In this document: in pieces, positions 24,476 to 35,190 of the stretch
Position numbering within the stretch: the first letter of the stretch is position 1
Layout of the letters: each line of letters opens with the position of its first letter
NCBI RefSeq assembly: GCF_018308945.1
Contig: NZ_CP070501.1
Span: forward strand, 248,001 to 312,000
DNA: 64,000 nt
Reading direction: 5' to 3'
DNA from: Agrococcus sp. Marseille-Q4369
GTDB lineage: Bacteria > Actinomycetota > Actinomycetes > Actinomycetales > Microbacteriaceae
The notes under the pieces: model-generated
Database searches by the model: none
Told to the model about the DNA's origin: nothing
Seen by the model: only the letters and a program-made list of their open reading frames with translations
Translations under genes and position numbers: made by a program

Positions 24476-25752
24476 TGTTCGAGGTCGTCCTCTTCGTCGT
24501 CGCAGGGCTGCTGATCGTCTTCGGCGCCTGGCTCGCCGCGTGCGATGCGGCGCTCGGTGTCGTCTCGCGCGCCGAGCTGCAGGAGGCGGCGGTCGCCGCC
24601 CGCCGCGGCAGGAAGATGCTCGCGATCGCCGACGACCTGCGCGGCCACGTCATGACGCTCCAGTTCGGCCGCATCATGTGCGAGACGATCGCGGCGGTGC
24701 TCGTCGCGCTCGCGGTCGACTCGCTCGTCACCGAGTGGTGGATCACGCTGCTCGTCGCCGGGGGCGTCATGATCGTCGTCTCCTTCGTGCTCGTCGGCAC
24801 GAGCCCGCGCGCCGTCGGCCGCCAGCACGCCGTCGCGCTTCTGCGCGCATCCGCCGGCTTCCTGCGCTTCTGGCGCGTGCTCATGGGACCCATCGCGATG
24901 CTCGTCGCGACCGTGGGCGAGAAGGTGACGCCCGGTCGGCAGCGCGAGACCGCGTTCACGACCGAGGCGCAGCTGCTGTCGATGGTCGACGCCGCCGCTG
25001 AGAGCGACGTGCTCGAGGACGAGGACCGCGAGCTCATCCACTCGATCTTCGAGTTCAACGAGACGCTCGTGCGCGAGGTGATGGTGCCGCGCCCCGACAT
25101 GATCGTCGTCGAGCGCGATGTCACGGCGCAGGATGCGCTTCGGCAGTTCCTCGACAACGGCCTCTCGCGCATGCCGGTCGTGGGGGAGTCGACCGACGAG
25201 ATCCTCGGCATCCTGTACTTGCGCGACGTCGTGCGCTCCCGCACGTGGCGGCCCGACGCATCCGAGACCGCCGAGGAGCTCGCGCGCCCCGCGCTGCTCG
25301 TGCCGGAGTCGAAGAAGGCCGACGACACGCTCGCGCTCATGCAGGCCGATCGCGTGCACGTCGCGATGGTCGTCGACGAGTACGGCGGCATCGCCGGGCT
25401 CGTGACGCTCGAGGACCTCGTCGAGGAGCTCGTGGGCGAGATCCACGACGAGCACGACCGGGGCCGCAGCGAGGTCGTCGAGGTCGGCGACGGCTCGTGG
25501 CGCGTCTCGGCGCGGCTGCAGATCGACGAGCTCGGCGACCTGTTCGACCTCTCGCTCGACGACGAGGAGGTCGACACCGTCGGCGGGCTCGTGCAGAAGG
25601 AGCTCGGCCGCATCGCCGAGGTCGGCGACGTCGTGCACGTCGCGGGGCTGCGCATCGAGGTGCGCTCGCTCGACGGCCGCGGGCGGCTCGCGGGCGAGAT
25701 GGAGGTCTCGCGCATCGTCGAGGCCGAGACGACGGCGGAGGCCGAGGCATGA
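24475..25752 (+). CDS. CNNM/CorC-type CBS-domain membrane protein
   Basis: 425 residues: an N-terminal CNNM-type domain with four hydrophobic segments (about 3-25, 58-80, 85-105 and 128-148), two CBS domains (about 205-325, including MVPRPDMIVVERDV and LVPESKKADDTLALM) and a CorC/HlyC transporter-associated domain (about 340-418, VSARLQIDELGDLF). Such proteins are linked to magnesium or cobalt efflux, though often called hemolysins. It is coupled on both sides (one base with ybeY, four with era). The transported ion is inferred from family only. Confidence 0.9.
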   Translation: MFEVVLFVVAGLLIVFGAWLAACDAALGVVSRAELQEAAVAARRGRKMLAIADDLRGHVMTLQFGRIMCETIAAVLVALAVDSLVTEWWITLLVAGGVMIVVSFVLVGTSPRAVGRQHAVALLRASAGFLRFWRVLMGPIAMLVATVGEKVTPGRQRETAFTTEAQLLSMVDAAAESDVLEDEDRELIHSIFEFNETLVREVMVPRPDMIVVERDVTAQDALRQFLDNGLSRMPVVGESTDEILGILYLRDVVRSRTWRPDASETAEELARPALLVPESKKADDTLALMQADRVHVAMVVDEYGGIAGLVTLEDLVEELVGEIHDEHDRGRSEVVEVGDGSWRVSARLQIDELGDLFDLSLDDEEVDTVGGLVQKELGRIAEVGDVVHVAGLRIEVRSLDGRGRLAGEMEVSRIVEAETTAEAEA

Positions 25753-26639
25753 GCGAGCACCGGAGCGGATTCGTCACCTTCGTCGGGAGGCCCAACGCGG
25801 GCAAGTCGACGCTCATGAACGCGCTCGTGGGCGAGAAGATCGCGATCACGTCGTCGAAGCCGCAGACGACGCGGCACGCGATCCGCGGCGTCGTGCACCG
25901 CGACGACGCGCAGCTCGTCATCGTCGACACCCCGGGCATGCACAAGCCGCGCACGCTGCTCGGCAAGCGGCTCAATGCCGTCGTGCAGACGACGCTCGGC
26001 GACGTCGACGTCATCTGCCTGTGCGTGCCGGCCGACGAGCCGCTCGGCCCCGGCGATCGCTACATCGACCAGCAGCTCGAGGGCTTCCCGCGCGCGAAGA
26101 AGGTCGCCGTCGTGACGAAGACCGACGCCGCCTCGAAGGAGCGCGTCGCGCAGCAGCTGCTCGCGGTGAGCGAGCTGCGCGAGTGGGATGCGATCGTGCC
26201 GCTGTCGTCGGTCGCGGGCCACCAGCTCGACGTGCTCGTCGACGCGCTCGTCGAGCTGCTTCCCGAGGGGCCGCCGCTCTACGAGGCCGAGACGACGACC
26301 GAGGAGCCGCTCTCGGTGCGCATCGCCGAGCTCATCCGCGAGGCCGCGCTCGAGGGCGTGCGCGACGAGCTGCCGCACTCGATCATGGTGACGCTCGACG
26401 ACGTCGTGCGCCGCGAGGACCGCGAGCTCACCGACGTCTACGCGAACCTCTGGGTCGAGCGCGACAGCCAGAAGGGCATCATCATCGGCAAGGGCGGCTC
26501 GCGGCTGCGGCAGGTGGGGGCGGATGCGCGGCGCGAGATCGAGCGCATCGTCGGCACCCAGGTGCACCTCGACCTGCGCGTGAAGGTCGCGAAGGAGTGG
26601 CAGGGCGACCCGAAGCAGCTGGGCCGCTTCGGGTTCTGA
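25749..26639 (+). CDS. era: GTPase Era
   Basis: 296-residue GTPase that binds the 3' end of 16S rRNA and controls 30S maturation. G1 is GRPNAGKS (13-20), G3 DTPGMHKP; the G4 position reads TKTD rather than NKxD. The KH domain carries GIIIGKGGSRLRQVG near residue 241. The ATG overlaps the CBS gene stop (ATGA). It ends the conserved block; an accessory two-component/ABC module replaces the usual next gene. Confidence 0.95.
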   Translation: MSEHRSGFVTFVGRPNAGKSTLMNALVGEKIAITSSKPQTTRHAIRGVVHRDDAQLVIVDTPGMHKPRTLLGKRLNAVVQTTLGDVDVICLCVPADEPLGPGDRYIDQQLEGFPRAKKVAVVTKTDAASKERVAQQLLAVSELREWDAIVPLSSVAGHQLDVLVDALVELLPEGPPLYEAETTTEEPLSVRIAELIREAALEGVRDELPHSIMVTLDDVVRREDRELTDVYANLWVERDSQKGIIIGKGGSRLRQVGADARREIERIVGTQVHLDLRVKVAKEWQGDPKQLGRFGF

Positions 26640-26723
26640 CGTGCGGGTGCGGGCGGGCGCCCGCCTTGTCCCCCTGCCGGATGATTCAGCGCCCGCGCAG
26701 GCCGACGCATCCGCTGCCCGCCA

Positions 26724-26729
26724 TACGCT
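26724..26729 (+). promoter_or_regulatory. Leaderless -10 box for the sensor kinase
   Basis: TACGCT, seven bases, then GTG at 26737; no ribosome site. This decides the kinase start over an in-frame GTG at 26641 that abuts era. Confidence 0.6.
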
Positions 26730-26736
26730 GGCAGGC

Positions 26737-27954
26737 GTGACCGCCGACACCCTCGCGCCCGACGCGCAGCCCGCCGTCCCGGCGCGGGTGCGCGCCCCGC
26801 TCGATCGCGACGCGCTCCGCACCGACGGCCTCATCGCGGCCGTCACGCTCGGCATGCTCGCGGTGCCTACGCTGCTCATCGGCGGGCTCTTCTTCAACTG
26901 GGGCTGGCACTGGCTGCTGCTCGTGGTCGAGACCGCCGCGATCGGCGCGGCGATCCTCGTGCGCCGCCGCTGGCCGCTGCTCGCGCTCGCCGGGCTCGTC
27001 GCGCTCGCGGCCGTGCACGTCGCGCTCGCCGCACCGCTCTTCCCGGTCTGGTTCGCGGTGCTCGTGCCGCTCTACTCCGCCGGTCGCTTCTGCCGCTGGC
27101 CCGGCAGGCTCGTGGCGGCGGGGCTCTCGCTCGTCGCCTCGGTGCTCGCGGCCTACTGGATCACGACCACGGGCGGCCTCGCCGGCTACTCGCCGGGCGT
27201 GCTCGTGCCCTTCGACGAGGTGCTGCGGCTCGCGGTGGTCGTGTGGGTGCCGCCGATGCTGCTGTTCTCGATGACGATCCTGATCGGCTGGGGCGTCTCC
27301 TCGGTCGCCCGCTCGGAGGCCGCGGTCCAGGTCGCGCAGGTCTCGAGCCGGCGCGCGACCGAGCAGGAGGAGCGCGCCGCCCTCGCTCGCGACATGCACG
27401 ACGTCGTCGCCCACTCGCTCGCGGTCGTCATCGCGCAGGCGAACGGCGCGCGCTACACGCGAGACCCCGCGGTGAAGGACGCGACGCTCGAGACGATCGC
27501 CGGCACCGCGAAGCAAGCGCTCGGCGATGTGCGGCTGCTGCTCGCGCAGCTGCGCCACAGCGAGGCGCCCGACCCCGTCGCGTCGCTCGACGACGTCGAC
27601 GCACTCGTCGAGCGGATGCGCGGCAGCGGCCTCGACGTGCGGCTCGAGCGAGTGGGCGGCCGGCCGCCGCTGCCGCGCACGGCCGACATCGCCGCCTACC
27701 GGATCCTGCAGGAGGCGCTCACGAACGCGCTGCGGCACGGCGATCGCGACCAGCCGGTGCACGTGCGGCTCATGACGCTCGGCCCTGGCATCGTGATCGA
27801 CGTGCACAACCGACTCGCCGCCGCGCCCGGCCCCATCGGTCACGGGGTGAGCGGCATGCACGAGCGCGCGAGGCTCGCGGGCGGCGACGTCTGGACGGGC
27901 GTCGAGCACGACTGGTTCCGCGTGCGCGCAGCGTTCCCGGCGGGGCTCGCATGA
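26737..27954 (+). CDS. NarL-type sensor histidine kinase
   Basis: 405-residue membrane sensor of the HisKA_3 class. About five or six hydrophobic segments occupy residues 28-190, leaving almost no extracellular domain, which suits intramembrane sensing of membrane-active compounds. The phosphoacceptor is His221 in RDMHDVVAHS. The HATPase part has YRILQEALTNALRHG (N box) and GHGVSGMHERARLAGG (G box). Its stop overlaps the response-regulator start (ATGA). The neighbouring ABC exporter suggests detection of a toxic peptide or drug; the signal itself is unknown. Confidence 0.92.
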   Translation: MTADTLAPDAQPAVPARVRAPLDRDALRTDGLIAAVTLGMLAVPTLLIGGLFFNWGWHWLLLVVETAAIGAAILVRRRWPLLALAGLVALAAVHVALAAPLFPVWFAVLVPLYSAGRFCRWPGRLVAAGLSLVASVLAAYWITTTGGLAGYSPGVLVPFDEVLRLAVVVWVPPMLLFSMTILIGWGVSSVARSEAAVQVAQVSSRRATEQEERAALARDMHDVVAHSLAVVIAQANGARYTRDPAVKDATLETIAGTAKQALGDVRLLLAQLRHSEAPDPVASLDDVDALVERMRGSGLDVRLERVGGRPPLPRTADIAAYRILQEALTNALRHGDRDQPVHVRLMTLGPGIVIDVHNRLAAAPGPIGHGVSGMHERARLAGGDVWTGVEHDWFRVRAAFPAGLA

Positions 27955-28598
27955 TCCGCGTCCTCATCGTCGACGACCAGGCGCTCTTCCGCAGCGGCAT
28001 CCGCATGCTCATCGAGTCGCAGCCCGACCTGCAGTGCGTCGGCGAGGCCGCCGACGGCGCGCAGGCCGTGCGGCTCGCCGAGGCGCAGCAGCCCGACGTC
28101 GTGCTCATGGACGTGCGGATGCCCGTGCTCGACGGCATCTCGGCGACCGACCGCATCGTGCGGGCGCAACCCGATGTGCGGGTCGTCGTGCTCACGACCT
28201 TCGACCTCGACGAGGCGGCCGCGCGCGCCATCCGGGCCGGCGCATCCGGCTTCGTGCTCAAGGATGCCGAGCCCGAGCTCGTGCTCGCCGCGATCCGCAC
28301 GGTGCACGCCGGCAACGAGGTCGTCGCGGCGAGCGCGACGCGCGAGCTGTTCAAGGCGTTCGGCCGCCAGCGGCATTCGGCGCCGGCGGCGTTCGCCGAG
28401 CTCACCGAGCGCGAGCGGCAGATCTTCGCGCTGGCCGCGAAGGGCCTGTCGAACACCGAGATCGCCCGCAGCGAGTTCGTCTCCGAGGCGACCGTGAAGA
28501 CCCACATCTCGCGCATCCTCGGCAAGCTGGGCCTGCGCGACCGCGTGCAGCTCGTCGTCTTCGCCTACGAGCACGGGCTCACGGGCGAGTCGCGCTGA
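27951..28598 (+). CDS. LuxR/NarL-type response regulator
   Basis: 215-residue two-domain regulator. The receiver domain (1-120) has the acidic pocket in LIVDDQ, phosphoacceptor Asp54 in LMDVRMP and Lys in VLKD. The LuxR HTH (about 148-212) reads LTERERQIFALAAKGLSNTE then VSEATVKTHISRIL. It is the partner of the kinase it overlaps by four bases. Likely targets are its own promoter and the ABC genes at 29501-31641, although no clear binding dyad was found there. Confidence 0.94.
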   Translation: MIRVLIVDDQALFRSGIRMLIESQPDLQCVGEAADGAQAVRLAEAQQPDVVLMDVRMPVLDGISATDRIVRAQPDVRVVVLTTFDLDEAAARAIRAGASGFVLKDAEPELVLAAIRTVHAGNEVVAASATRELFKAFGRQRHSAPAAFAELTERERQIFALAAKGLSNTEIARSEFVSEATVKTHISRILGKLGLRDRVQLVVFAYEHGLTGESR

Positions 28599-28612
28599 CC
28601 GCGCCGCGTCGC

Positions 28613-29356
28613 ATGCACGTCGACGAGCTGGGACAGGCGGATGCGCCGCCGCTCCTGCTGCTGCACGGCGGTGGGGTCGCCGGCTGGATGTGGCGACTGA
28701 CGCTTGCCGCGCTGCGGACCCCCGTGTGCGCGCTCGTGCCCGACCTGCCCGGGCACGGGCGCAGCGCCTCCGAGCCCTACCGCTCGCACGCCGACACCGT
28801 CGCCCGGCTCGAGGCGCTGCTCGAGGAGCGCGCGCCCGGGGGCGCGGTCATCGCGGGCTTCTCGCTCGGCGCGCAGCTCGCGGTGCTGCTCGCCGCCCGC
28901 CGCCCCGAGCTCGTCGCCGACGCGGTCGTCGTGAGCGCGCAAGCGAGGCCGCTGCCGCTCGCCGGCCCGACGCTCGCGCTGCTCGGGCTCAGCGCGCCGC
29001 TCGCGCGCGTGCCGTGGTTCGCAAGGCTGCAGGCCCGCGAGCTCCTCGTGCCCGACGAGCTGCTGCCCGAGTACGTCGCGGGCAGCGCCGCGACCACGCG
29101 GGCGACGCTCCTCGCGAGCGTGGGGGAGAACCTGCGCTTCACCGTGCCGGACGGCTGGGGCGCGAGCGGCAGTGCGCTCGTCGTCGTCGGCGGCAGCGAG
29201 CGGCGCGTCATGCGGGACTCGGCGAGGCTCCTGCACGAAGCGCACCCGCGCAGCGAGCTGCGCGTCGTCTCCGGCGCCGGCCACGGGCTGCCGCTCGAGC
29301 ACCCGGAGCGCACGGCGGCGATGCTCGACGAGCGGCTCGCGCGGCTCGACGCGTGA
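28613..29356 (+). CDS. Alpha/beta hydrolase
   Basis: 247-residue hydrolase. The oxyanion region LLLLHGGGVAGWMW is near the N-terminus, the nucleophile is Ser84 in GFSLG, and His224 in GAGHGLPLEHP completes the probable triad. PDLPGHGRS is a standard strand-loop. No signal peptide, so cytoplasmic. It starts 14 bases after the response regulator with no promoter between and is probably co-transcribed. The substrate cannot be told from sequence; in this context it might inactivate the compound sensed or exported by its neighbours. Confidence 0.85.
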   Translation: MHVDELGQADAPPLLLLHGGGVAGWMWRLTLAALRTPVCALVPDLPGHGRSASEPYRSHADTVARLEALLEERAPGGAVIAGFSLGAQLAVLLAARRPELVADAVVVSAQARPLPLAGPTLALLGLSAPLARVPWFARLQARELLVPDELLPEYVAGSAATTRATLLASVGENLRFTVPDGWGASGSALVVVGGSERRVMRDSARLLHEAHPRSELRVVSGAGHGLPLEHPERTAAMLDERLARLDA

Positions 29357-29365
29357 CGGCCGGAT

Positions 29366-29434
29366 GCGCGGCTCCTTCTGCGCGGATCATCCTGCGCGGC
29401 TCATCCTGCGCGGATCATTCTGCGCGATCATCCC
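29366..29434 (+). repeat. Five-copy 14-bp tandem repeat
   Basis: Units start at 29366, 29380, 29394, 29408 and 29422 with pattern GCGCGG-[A/C]-TCAT-[C/T]-CT; the last is one base short. It begins ten bases after the hydrolase stop and lies before the ABC genes. No stable hairpin is obvious, and short reading frames through it are artefacts. Confidence 0.85.
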
Positions 29435-29500
29435 GGCGGATGACCTCGGTTCCGGCGCCCGGCTGACGACGCGCGTGAGCGCCGGCCCTTGACTGGGAGC

Positions 29501-30244
29501 ATGCACAGCAACGCACTCCCGTCCTCGCACGCCCTCCTGCTGCGCGGCGTCACGAAGCGCTACGGCACCGGCGCCGCCGTCGTCACCGCGCTCGACGGCG
29601 TCGACCTCGCGATCGAGCCCGGCTCGATCACTGCCGTCATGGGCCCGTCCGGCTCGGGCAAGTCGACCCTCCTGCACCTCGCGGCCGGGCTCGACGCGCC
29701 GAGCGCCGGCGACGTCGTCATCGGCGGCCGATCGGTCGTCGGCCTCGACGACGACGCGCTCACGGCGCTGCGCCGCGACGAGGTGGGCGTGGTCTTCCAG
29801 TCGTTCAACCTCGTGCCGAGCCTCACCGCGCTCGAGAACGTCGAGCTGCCCGCGCGCCTCGCGGGGCGCGCGCCCGACCACGAGCGCATCGCCGCGCTGC
29901 TCGACGACCTCGACGTCGCGGCGCTCGCCGAGCGTCGCCCGCACGAGCTCTCGGGCGGCCAGCAGCAGCGCTTCGCGATCGCCCGCGCCCTCGCGCAGCG
30001 ACCCGCGATCGTGCTCGCCGACGAGCCGACCGGGGCGCTCGACTCCGCGACCTCCCGCGAGGTGCAGGACATCCTCGTCGCGAGCGCCGCGGCCGGGCAG
30101 GCGATCGTCGTCGTCACCCACGACCCCGCGGTCGCCGCTCGCGCCGAGCGCATCGTGCTCCTGCGCGACGGGCGCATCGAGGAGGAGCTGCCCGCGACCG
30201 ACGCCGCGACTGTCGCCCAGCGCATGCTCGAGGCCGCCCGATGA
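29501..30244 (+). CDS. ABC transporter ATPase, MacB/LolD-like
   Basis: 247-residue nucleotide-binding subunit. Walker A GPSGSGKST (48-56), signature LSGGQQQR (from 150), Walker B IVLADEPTGALD and the H-loop H in VVVTHDP are all intact. It belongs to the MacB/LolD/FtsE group, which pairs with FtsX-like permeases to move peptides, lipoproteins or drugs outward by mechanotransmission. The ATG is preceded by GGGAG only one base away, so initiation may be atypical; a TTG at 29489 is the alternative. It overlaps the permease by four bases. Confidence 0.92.
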   Translation: MHSNALPSSHALLLRGVTKRYGTGAAVVTALDGVDLAIEPGSITAVMGPSGSGKSTLLHLAAGLDAPSAGDVVIGGRSVVGLDDDALTALRRDEVGVVFQSFNLVPSLTALENVELPARLAGRAPDHERIAALLDDLDVAALAERRPHELSGGQQQRFAIARALAQRPAIVLADEPTGALDSATSREVQDILVASAAAGQAIVVVTHDPAVAARAERIVLLRDGRIEEELPATDAATVAQRMLEAAR

Positions 30245-31641
30245 GCGGCACCGACCGCCGCGCCTCGCGCTCGGGGCTGTGGCTCGCGTTCGCCGTCTCG
30301 GCGCTCGCCGCGGGCTTCGGCACCGCGCTGTCGACCGTCATGGAGCACGCCGCGCTCGAGCTGTACGGCGAGGCGCTCATCGCAGGCAGCGAGACCGGCC
30401 GACTGCTGCTCGCGCTCGCGCAGTCGCTCCTCATCGGCGTCTCGATCGTCGTCGGCGCGATCGTCACTCGGCAGGCGCTGACCGGCGCGGTGGAGGACCG
30501 GCGCGCGGAGATCGCGCTGCGGCGGCTCCTCGGAGCGTCCTCCCGCGCCGAGCGGCGCCGCCTGCTCGGCGGCTTCGCGATCGTCGGCATCGGCGGCGCC
30601 GCCGCGGGCTGGGCGCTCGGCGTCGGCGGCGCCGTCCTCGCGAGCGAAGCCTTCGCGGCGCTGCCCGAGGGGCTCGACCTGCGCGGCCTGCCCGTCGTCG
30701 AGCCGTGGGCCGCGGTGCCTGCCGCCATCGTCGCGGTCGCCGCGGTGCTCGCGGCGCTGTTCGCGACCCGCTCGGTGCTCGCCGTCTCCCCGCTGGAGGC
30801 GCTCCGGAGCTCCGCGGTCGACGTCGAGACCACGGTGGCGCGCCGTCGCACCGGCGGCGTCGTGACGCTCGTCTCGGGTGCCGTGCTGCTCGCGGCGGCG
30901 GTGCTGCTCGGCCCCGTCTCGCCGCTCGCCGTGCTCGTCGGCTTCGCCGGCGGCGTCGTGGCGACCGCCGGCATCGTGGCGCTCGCGCCCGCGATCGCCC
31001 CGCCGCTCGTGACGCTCGCCTCGCGGGCGCTCGGACGAAGCGTGCCCGCGCGAGCCGCGGCCGGCACGCTCGCGACGCATCCGGGACGCACGTCGGCCCT
31101 CGTGCTCTCACTCTTCGCCGGGACGGCGGTCGTCACGATGATGATCGCTGCCGGCTCGTCGCTCACGACCGCGGCCCACACGATCGAGCGCGACCCCTTC
31201 TTCCAGCAGCAGCTGCGCGAGCTGATCGTCGGCGTCACGAGCGTCGTCGCCGGCATCGTCGGGTTCTCGGCGCTGCTCGGCGTGCTCGGCTTCGTCGCCT
31301 CGATGCTGCTCTCGGTGCGCCGCCGCACGCGCGAGATCGGGCTGCTGCGCACGCTCGGCCTCCGCCGCGGCCAGACGCGCTCGATGCTGCTCGCCGAGGC
31401 GGGGGCGATCACGATCGTCGCGGTCTCGACCGGCTTCGCGGTCGGCACGCTCTACGGCTGGATCGGCGCGCACGCGATGCTCTCGTCGGTGCAGGGCGTC
31501 GTCTCGACCGCGCCGTCGCTGCCGTGGCAGCTGCCGCTCGCGCTCGCGGCCGTCGGCCTCGCCGTCGCGGTCGCGACGAGCCTCCCGGCGGGGCAGCGCG
31601 CGGCGCGCATCGCACCGCTCGCCGCGGTCGCCGCGGAGTGA
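30241..31641 (+). CDS. FtsX-like ABC permease
   Basis: 466-residue permease with about eight to ten transmembrane segments in two FtsX-like halves (about 30-190 and 300-460). Each half shows a cytoplasmic coupling stretch: RRAEIALRRLLGASSRAERR in the first, RRTREIGLLRTLGLRRGQTR in the second. This type works with the ATPase immediately upstream. It lacks the large periplasmic MacB domain, like BceB-type and Streptomyces drug exporters. Likely role: resistance to, or release of, a peptide or lipid, under control of the adjacent two-component system. Confidence 0.9.
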   Translation: MSGTDRRASRSGLWLAFAVSALAAGFGTALSTVMEHAALELYGEALIAGSETGRLLLALAQSLLIGVSIVVGAIVTRQALTGAVEDRRAEIALRRLLGASSRAERRRLLGGFAIVGIGGAAAGWALGVGGAVLASEAFAALPEGLDLRGLPVVEPWAAVPAAIVAVAAVLAALFATRSVLAVSPLEALRSSAVDVETTVARRRTGGVVTLVSGAVLLAAAVLLGPVSPLAVLVGFAGGVVATAGIVALAPAIAPPLVTLASRALGRSVPARAAAGTLATHPGRTSALVLSLFAGTAVVTMMIAAGSSLTTAAHTIERDPFFQQQLRELIVGVTSVVAGIVGFSALLGVLGFVASMLLSVRRRTREIGLLRTLGLRRGQTRSMLLAEAGAITIVAVSTGFAVGTLYGWIGAHAMLSSVQGVVSTAPSLPWQLPLALAAVGLAVAVATSLPAGQRAARIAPLAAVAAE

Positions 31642-33555
<1,914 letters not shown>

Positions 33556-33558
33556 GCC

Positions 33559-34290
33559 GTGCCCACGTACCGCGACGAAGGCGTCGTCCTCCGCACCCAC
33601 CAGCTGGGGGAGGCCGACCGCATCGTCACGCTCCTGACGCGCGAGCACGGCAAGGTGCGCGCCGTCGCGCGGGGCGTGCGGCGCACGTCGTCGCGGTTCG
33701 GGGCCAGGCTCGAGCCGTTCATGGTCGCCGACCTGCAGCTCGCGGTCGGCCGCAGCCTCGACATCATCACGCAAGCGGTGACGCTCGGCGCCTACGCGCC
33801 GGTCATCGTGGCCGACTACCGCGCCTACACCGCGGCGACCGCGATGGTCGAGACCGCCGACCGGCTGACCGATGAGGACGGCTCGCGCCAGCAGTACCTG
33901 CTGCTCGTCGGGGCGCTCCGCTCGCTCGCGCGCGCCGAGCACGACCCGTCGCTCACGCTCGACTCCTACCTGCTGCGGGCACTCTCGATCGCGGGCTGGG
34001 CGCCGTCGTTCGGCGATTGCGCCGTGACCGGCGAGCCCGGCCCGCACCGCGCGTTCGTGCCGCAGCTCGGCGGCATGGTCTCCGACGAGGCGGCCCCGCC
34101 GGGCGCGCTCCGCATCGACCCCGCGACGCTCGAGCTGCTCGGGGCGCTGCTGACGGGCGAGTGGCAGATCGCGGAGGCGTCGCCCGCGGGCGTGCGCACG
34201 CGCGCCTCTGGCGCGGTCGCTGCCTACGTGCAGTGGCACCTCGAGCGCGGCTTGCGCTCGCTCGAGCACGTCGACCGGGGAGCGCGGTGA
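33559..34290 (+). CDS. recO: DNA repair protein RecO (zinc motif degenerate)
   Basis: 243-residue recombination mediator that loads RecA with RecR. The N-terminal OB fold starts [20 protein letters not shown], which is typical. The C-terminal part normally has a four-cysteine zinc site; here the first position reads CAVTG and the second VSDEA, leaving one of four cysteines while G-x-P-G-P-H and the GG turn are kept. The GTG start lies three bases after leuA, and the stop overlaps uppS by four bases. Confidence 0.93.
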   Translation: MPTYRDEGVVLRTHQLGEADRIVTLLTREHGKVRAVARGVRRTSSRFGARLEPFMVADLQLAVGRSLDIITQAVTLGAYAPVIVADYRAYTAATAMVETADRLTDEDGSRQQYLLLVGALRSLARAEHDPSLTLDSYLLRALSIAGWAPSFGDCAVTGEPGPHRAFVPQLGGMVSDEAAPPGALRIDPATLELLGALLTGEWQIAEASPAGVRTRASGAVAAYVQWHLERGLRSLEHVDRGAR

Positions 34291-35066
34291 GCGAGGTCAG
34301 GCCGATCGACTGGACGGGCCAGCAGCCGCCGCCGTACCCCGCCGGCAGCCTGCCCTCGCACGTCGCGATCATCATGGACGGCAACGGCCGCTGGGCCAAC
34401 CAGCGCGGACTCACGCGCACGCAGGGGCACGCGGCGGGGGAGGAGCGGCTGCTCGACGTCGTCGCCGGCGCGCTGCAGGTCGGCATCCAGCACCTGTCGG
34501 TCTACGCCTTCTCGACCGAGAACTGGAAGCGCAGCCCCGACGAGGTGCGCTTCCTGATGGGCTTCAACAAGGACGTGCTGCGGCGCCAGCGCGACCAGCT
34601 GGATGCGTGGGGCGTGCGGGTGCGCTGGGCCGGCCGTCGGCCGCGGCTCTGGGCGAGCGTCATCCGCGAGCTCGAGGAGGCGGAGCGCCGCACCGCCGGC
34701 AACCGGGCGATGACGCTCCAGATGTGCGTCAACTACGGCGGCACGCACGAGATCGCGGATGCGGTGCGCTCGATCGCCGAGGACGTGGCGGCCGGGCGCC
34801 TCAAGCCCTCGGGCATCGACGACAAGCTCGTGCGCCGACGCATGTACAATCCCGACGTCCCGGACGTCGACCTCTACATCCGCTCGTCGGGCGAGCAGCG
34901 CATCTCGAACTTCCTGACGCTGCAGGGCGCATACGCCGAGATGGTCTTCCTCGACCGGTTGTGGCCCGACTTCACGCGCGAGGACCTCTGGCACGCGCTC
35001 GACCAGTACACGGGCCGCGACCGTCGCTTCGGCGCGGCTGTCGACGCCCCGTCGCGACCCCGTTGA
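34287..35066 (+). CDS. uppS: Isoprenyl (undecaprenyl) diphosphate synthase
   Basis: 259-residue cis-prenyltransferase that makes the polyprenyl phosphate carrier for cell-wall synthesis. [11 protein letters not shown] (28-38) holds the catalytic Asp31; [31 protein letters not shown] and [12 protein letters not shown] are the other conserved blocks. GTG overlaps the recO stop (GTGA). Chain length (C50 or C55) cannot be told. Its TGA stop is part of an interspersed repeat that starts one base before it. Confidence 0.95.
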   Translation: MSEVRPIDWTGQQPPPYPAGSLPSHVAIIMDGNGRWANQRGLTRTQGHAAGEERLLDVVAGALQVGIQHLSVYAFSTENWKRSPDEVRFLMGFNKDVLRRQRDQLDAWGVRVRWAGRRPRLWASVIRELEEAERRTAGNRAMTLQMCVNYGGTHEIADAVRSIAEDVAAGRLKPSGIDDKLVRRRMYNPDVPDVDLYIRSSGEQRISNFLTLQGAYAEMVFLDRLWPDFTREDLWHALDQYTGRDRRFGAAVDAPSRPR

Positions 35067-35145
35067 TCGAGCAGTGACCGAAGGCCGCGGATCGAGATCC
35101 GCCGGCCGCGTCTCGATACGGCTCGGGGCCCGCTCGACGAGCGGG
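35063..35145 (+). repeat. Interspersed repeat copy 1 with terminal palindrome
   Basis: TTGATCGAG at 35063 opens a 40-base segment that matches 35729-35768 at 31 of 40 positions without gaps. It is followed by TCTCGATACGGCTCG and the palindrome CCCGCTCG-A-CGAGCGGG (35129-35145), which could end the uppS transcript. From memory, TCTCGATACGGCTCG-type elements recur between genes in Microbacteriaceae. Confidence 0.6.
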
Positions 35146-35190
35146 AAAGGGCGGGGCCGCTCGACGAGGCGCGCGAACCGCCGTCCGCGT

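Noticed and set aside
25749-26639. Era inactivated because G4 reads TKTD instead of NKxD
   Set aside because: All other GTPase and KH motifs are intact, and a T-K-x-D G4 is tolerated in some Era proteins, as far as I know, especially in actinobacteria.
29366-29492. Short open frame through the 14-bp repeat, on the plus strand
   Set aside because: Its protein is only the translated repeat (GSFCADHPAR and variants) with no promoter or ribosome site.
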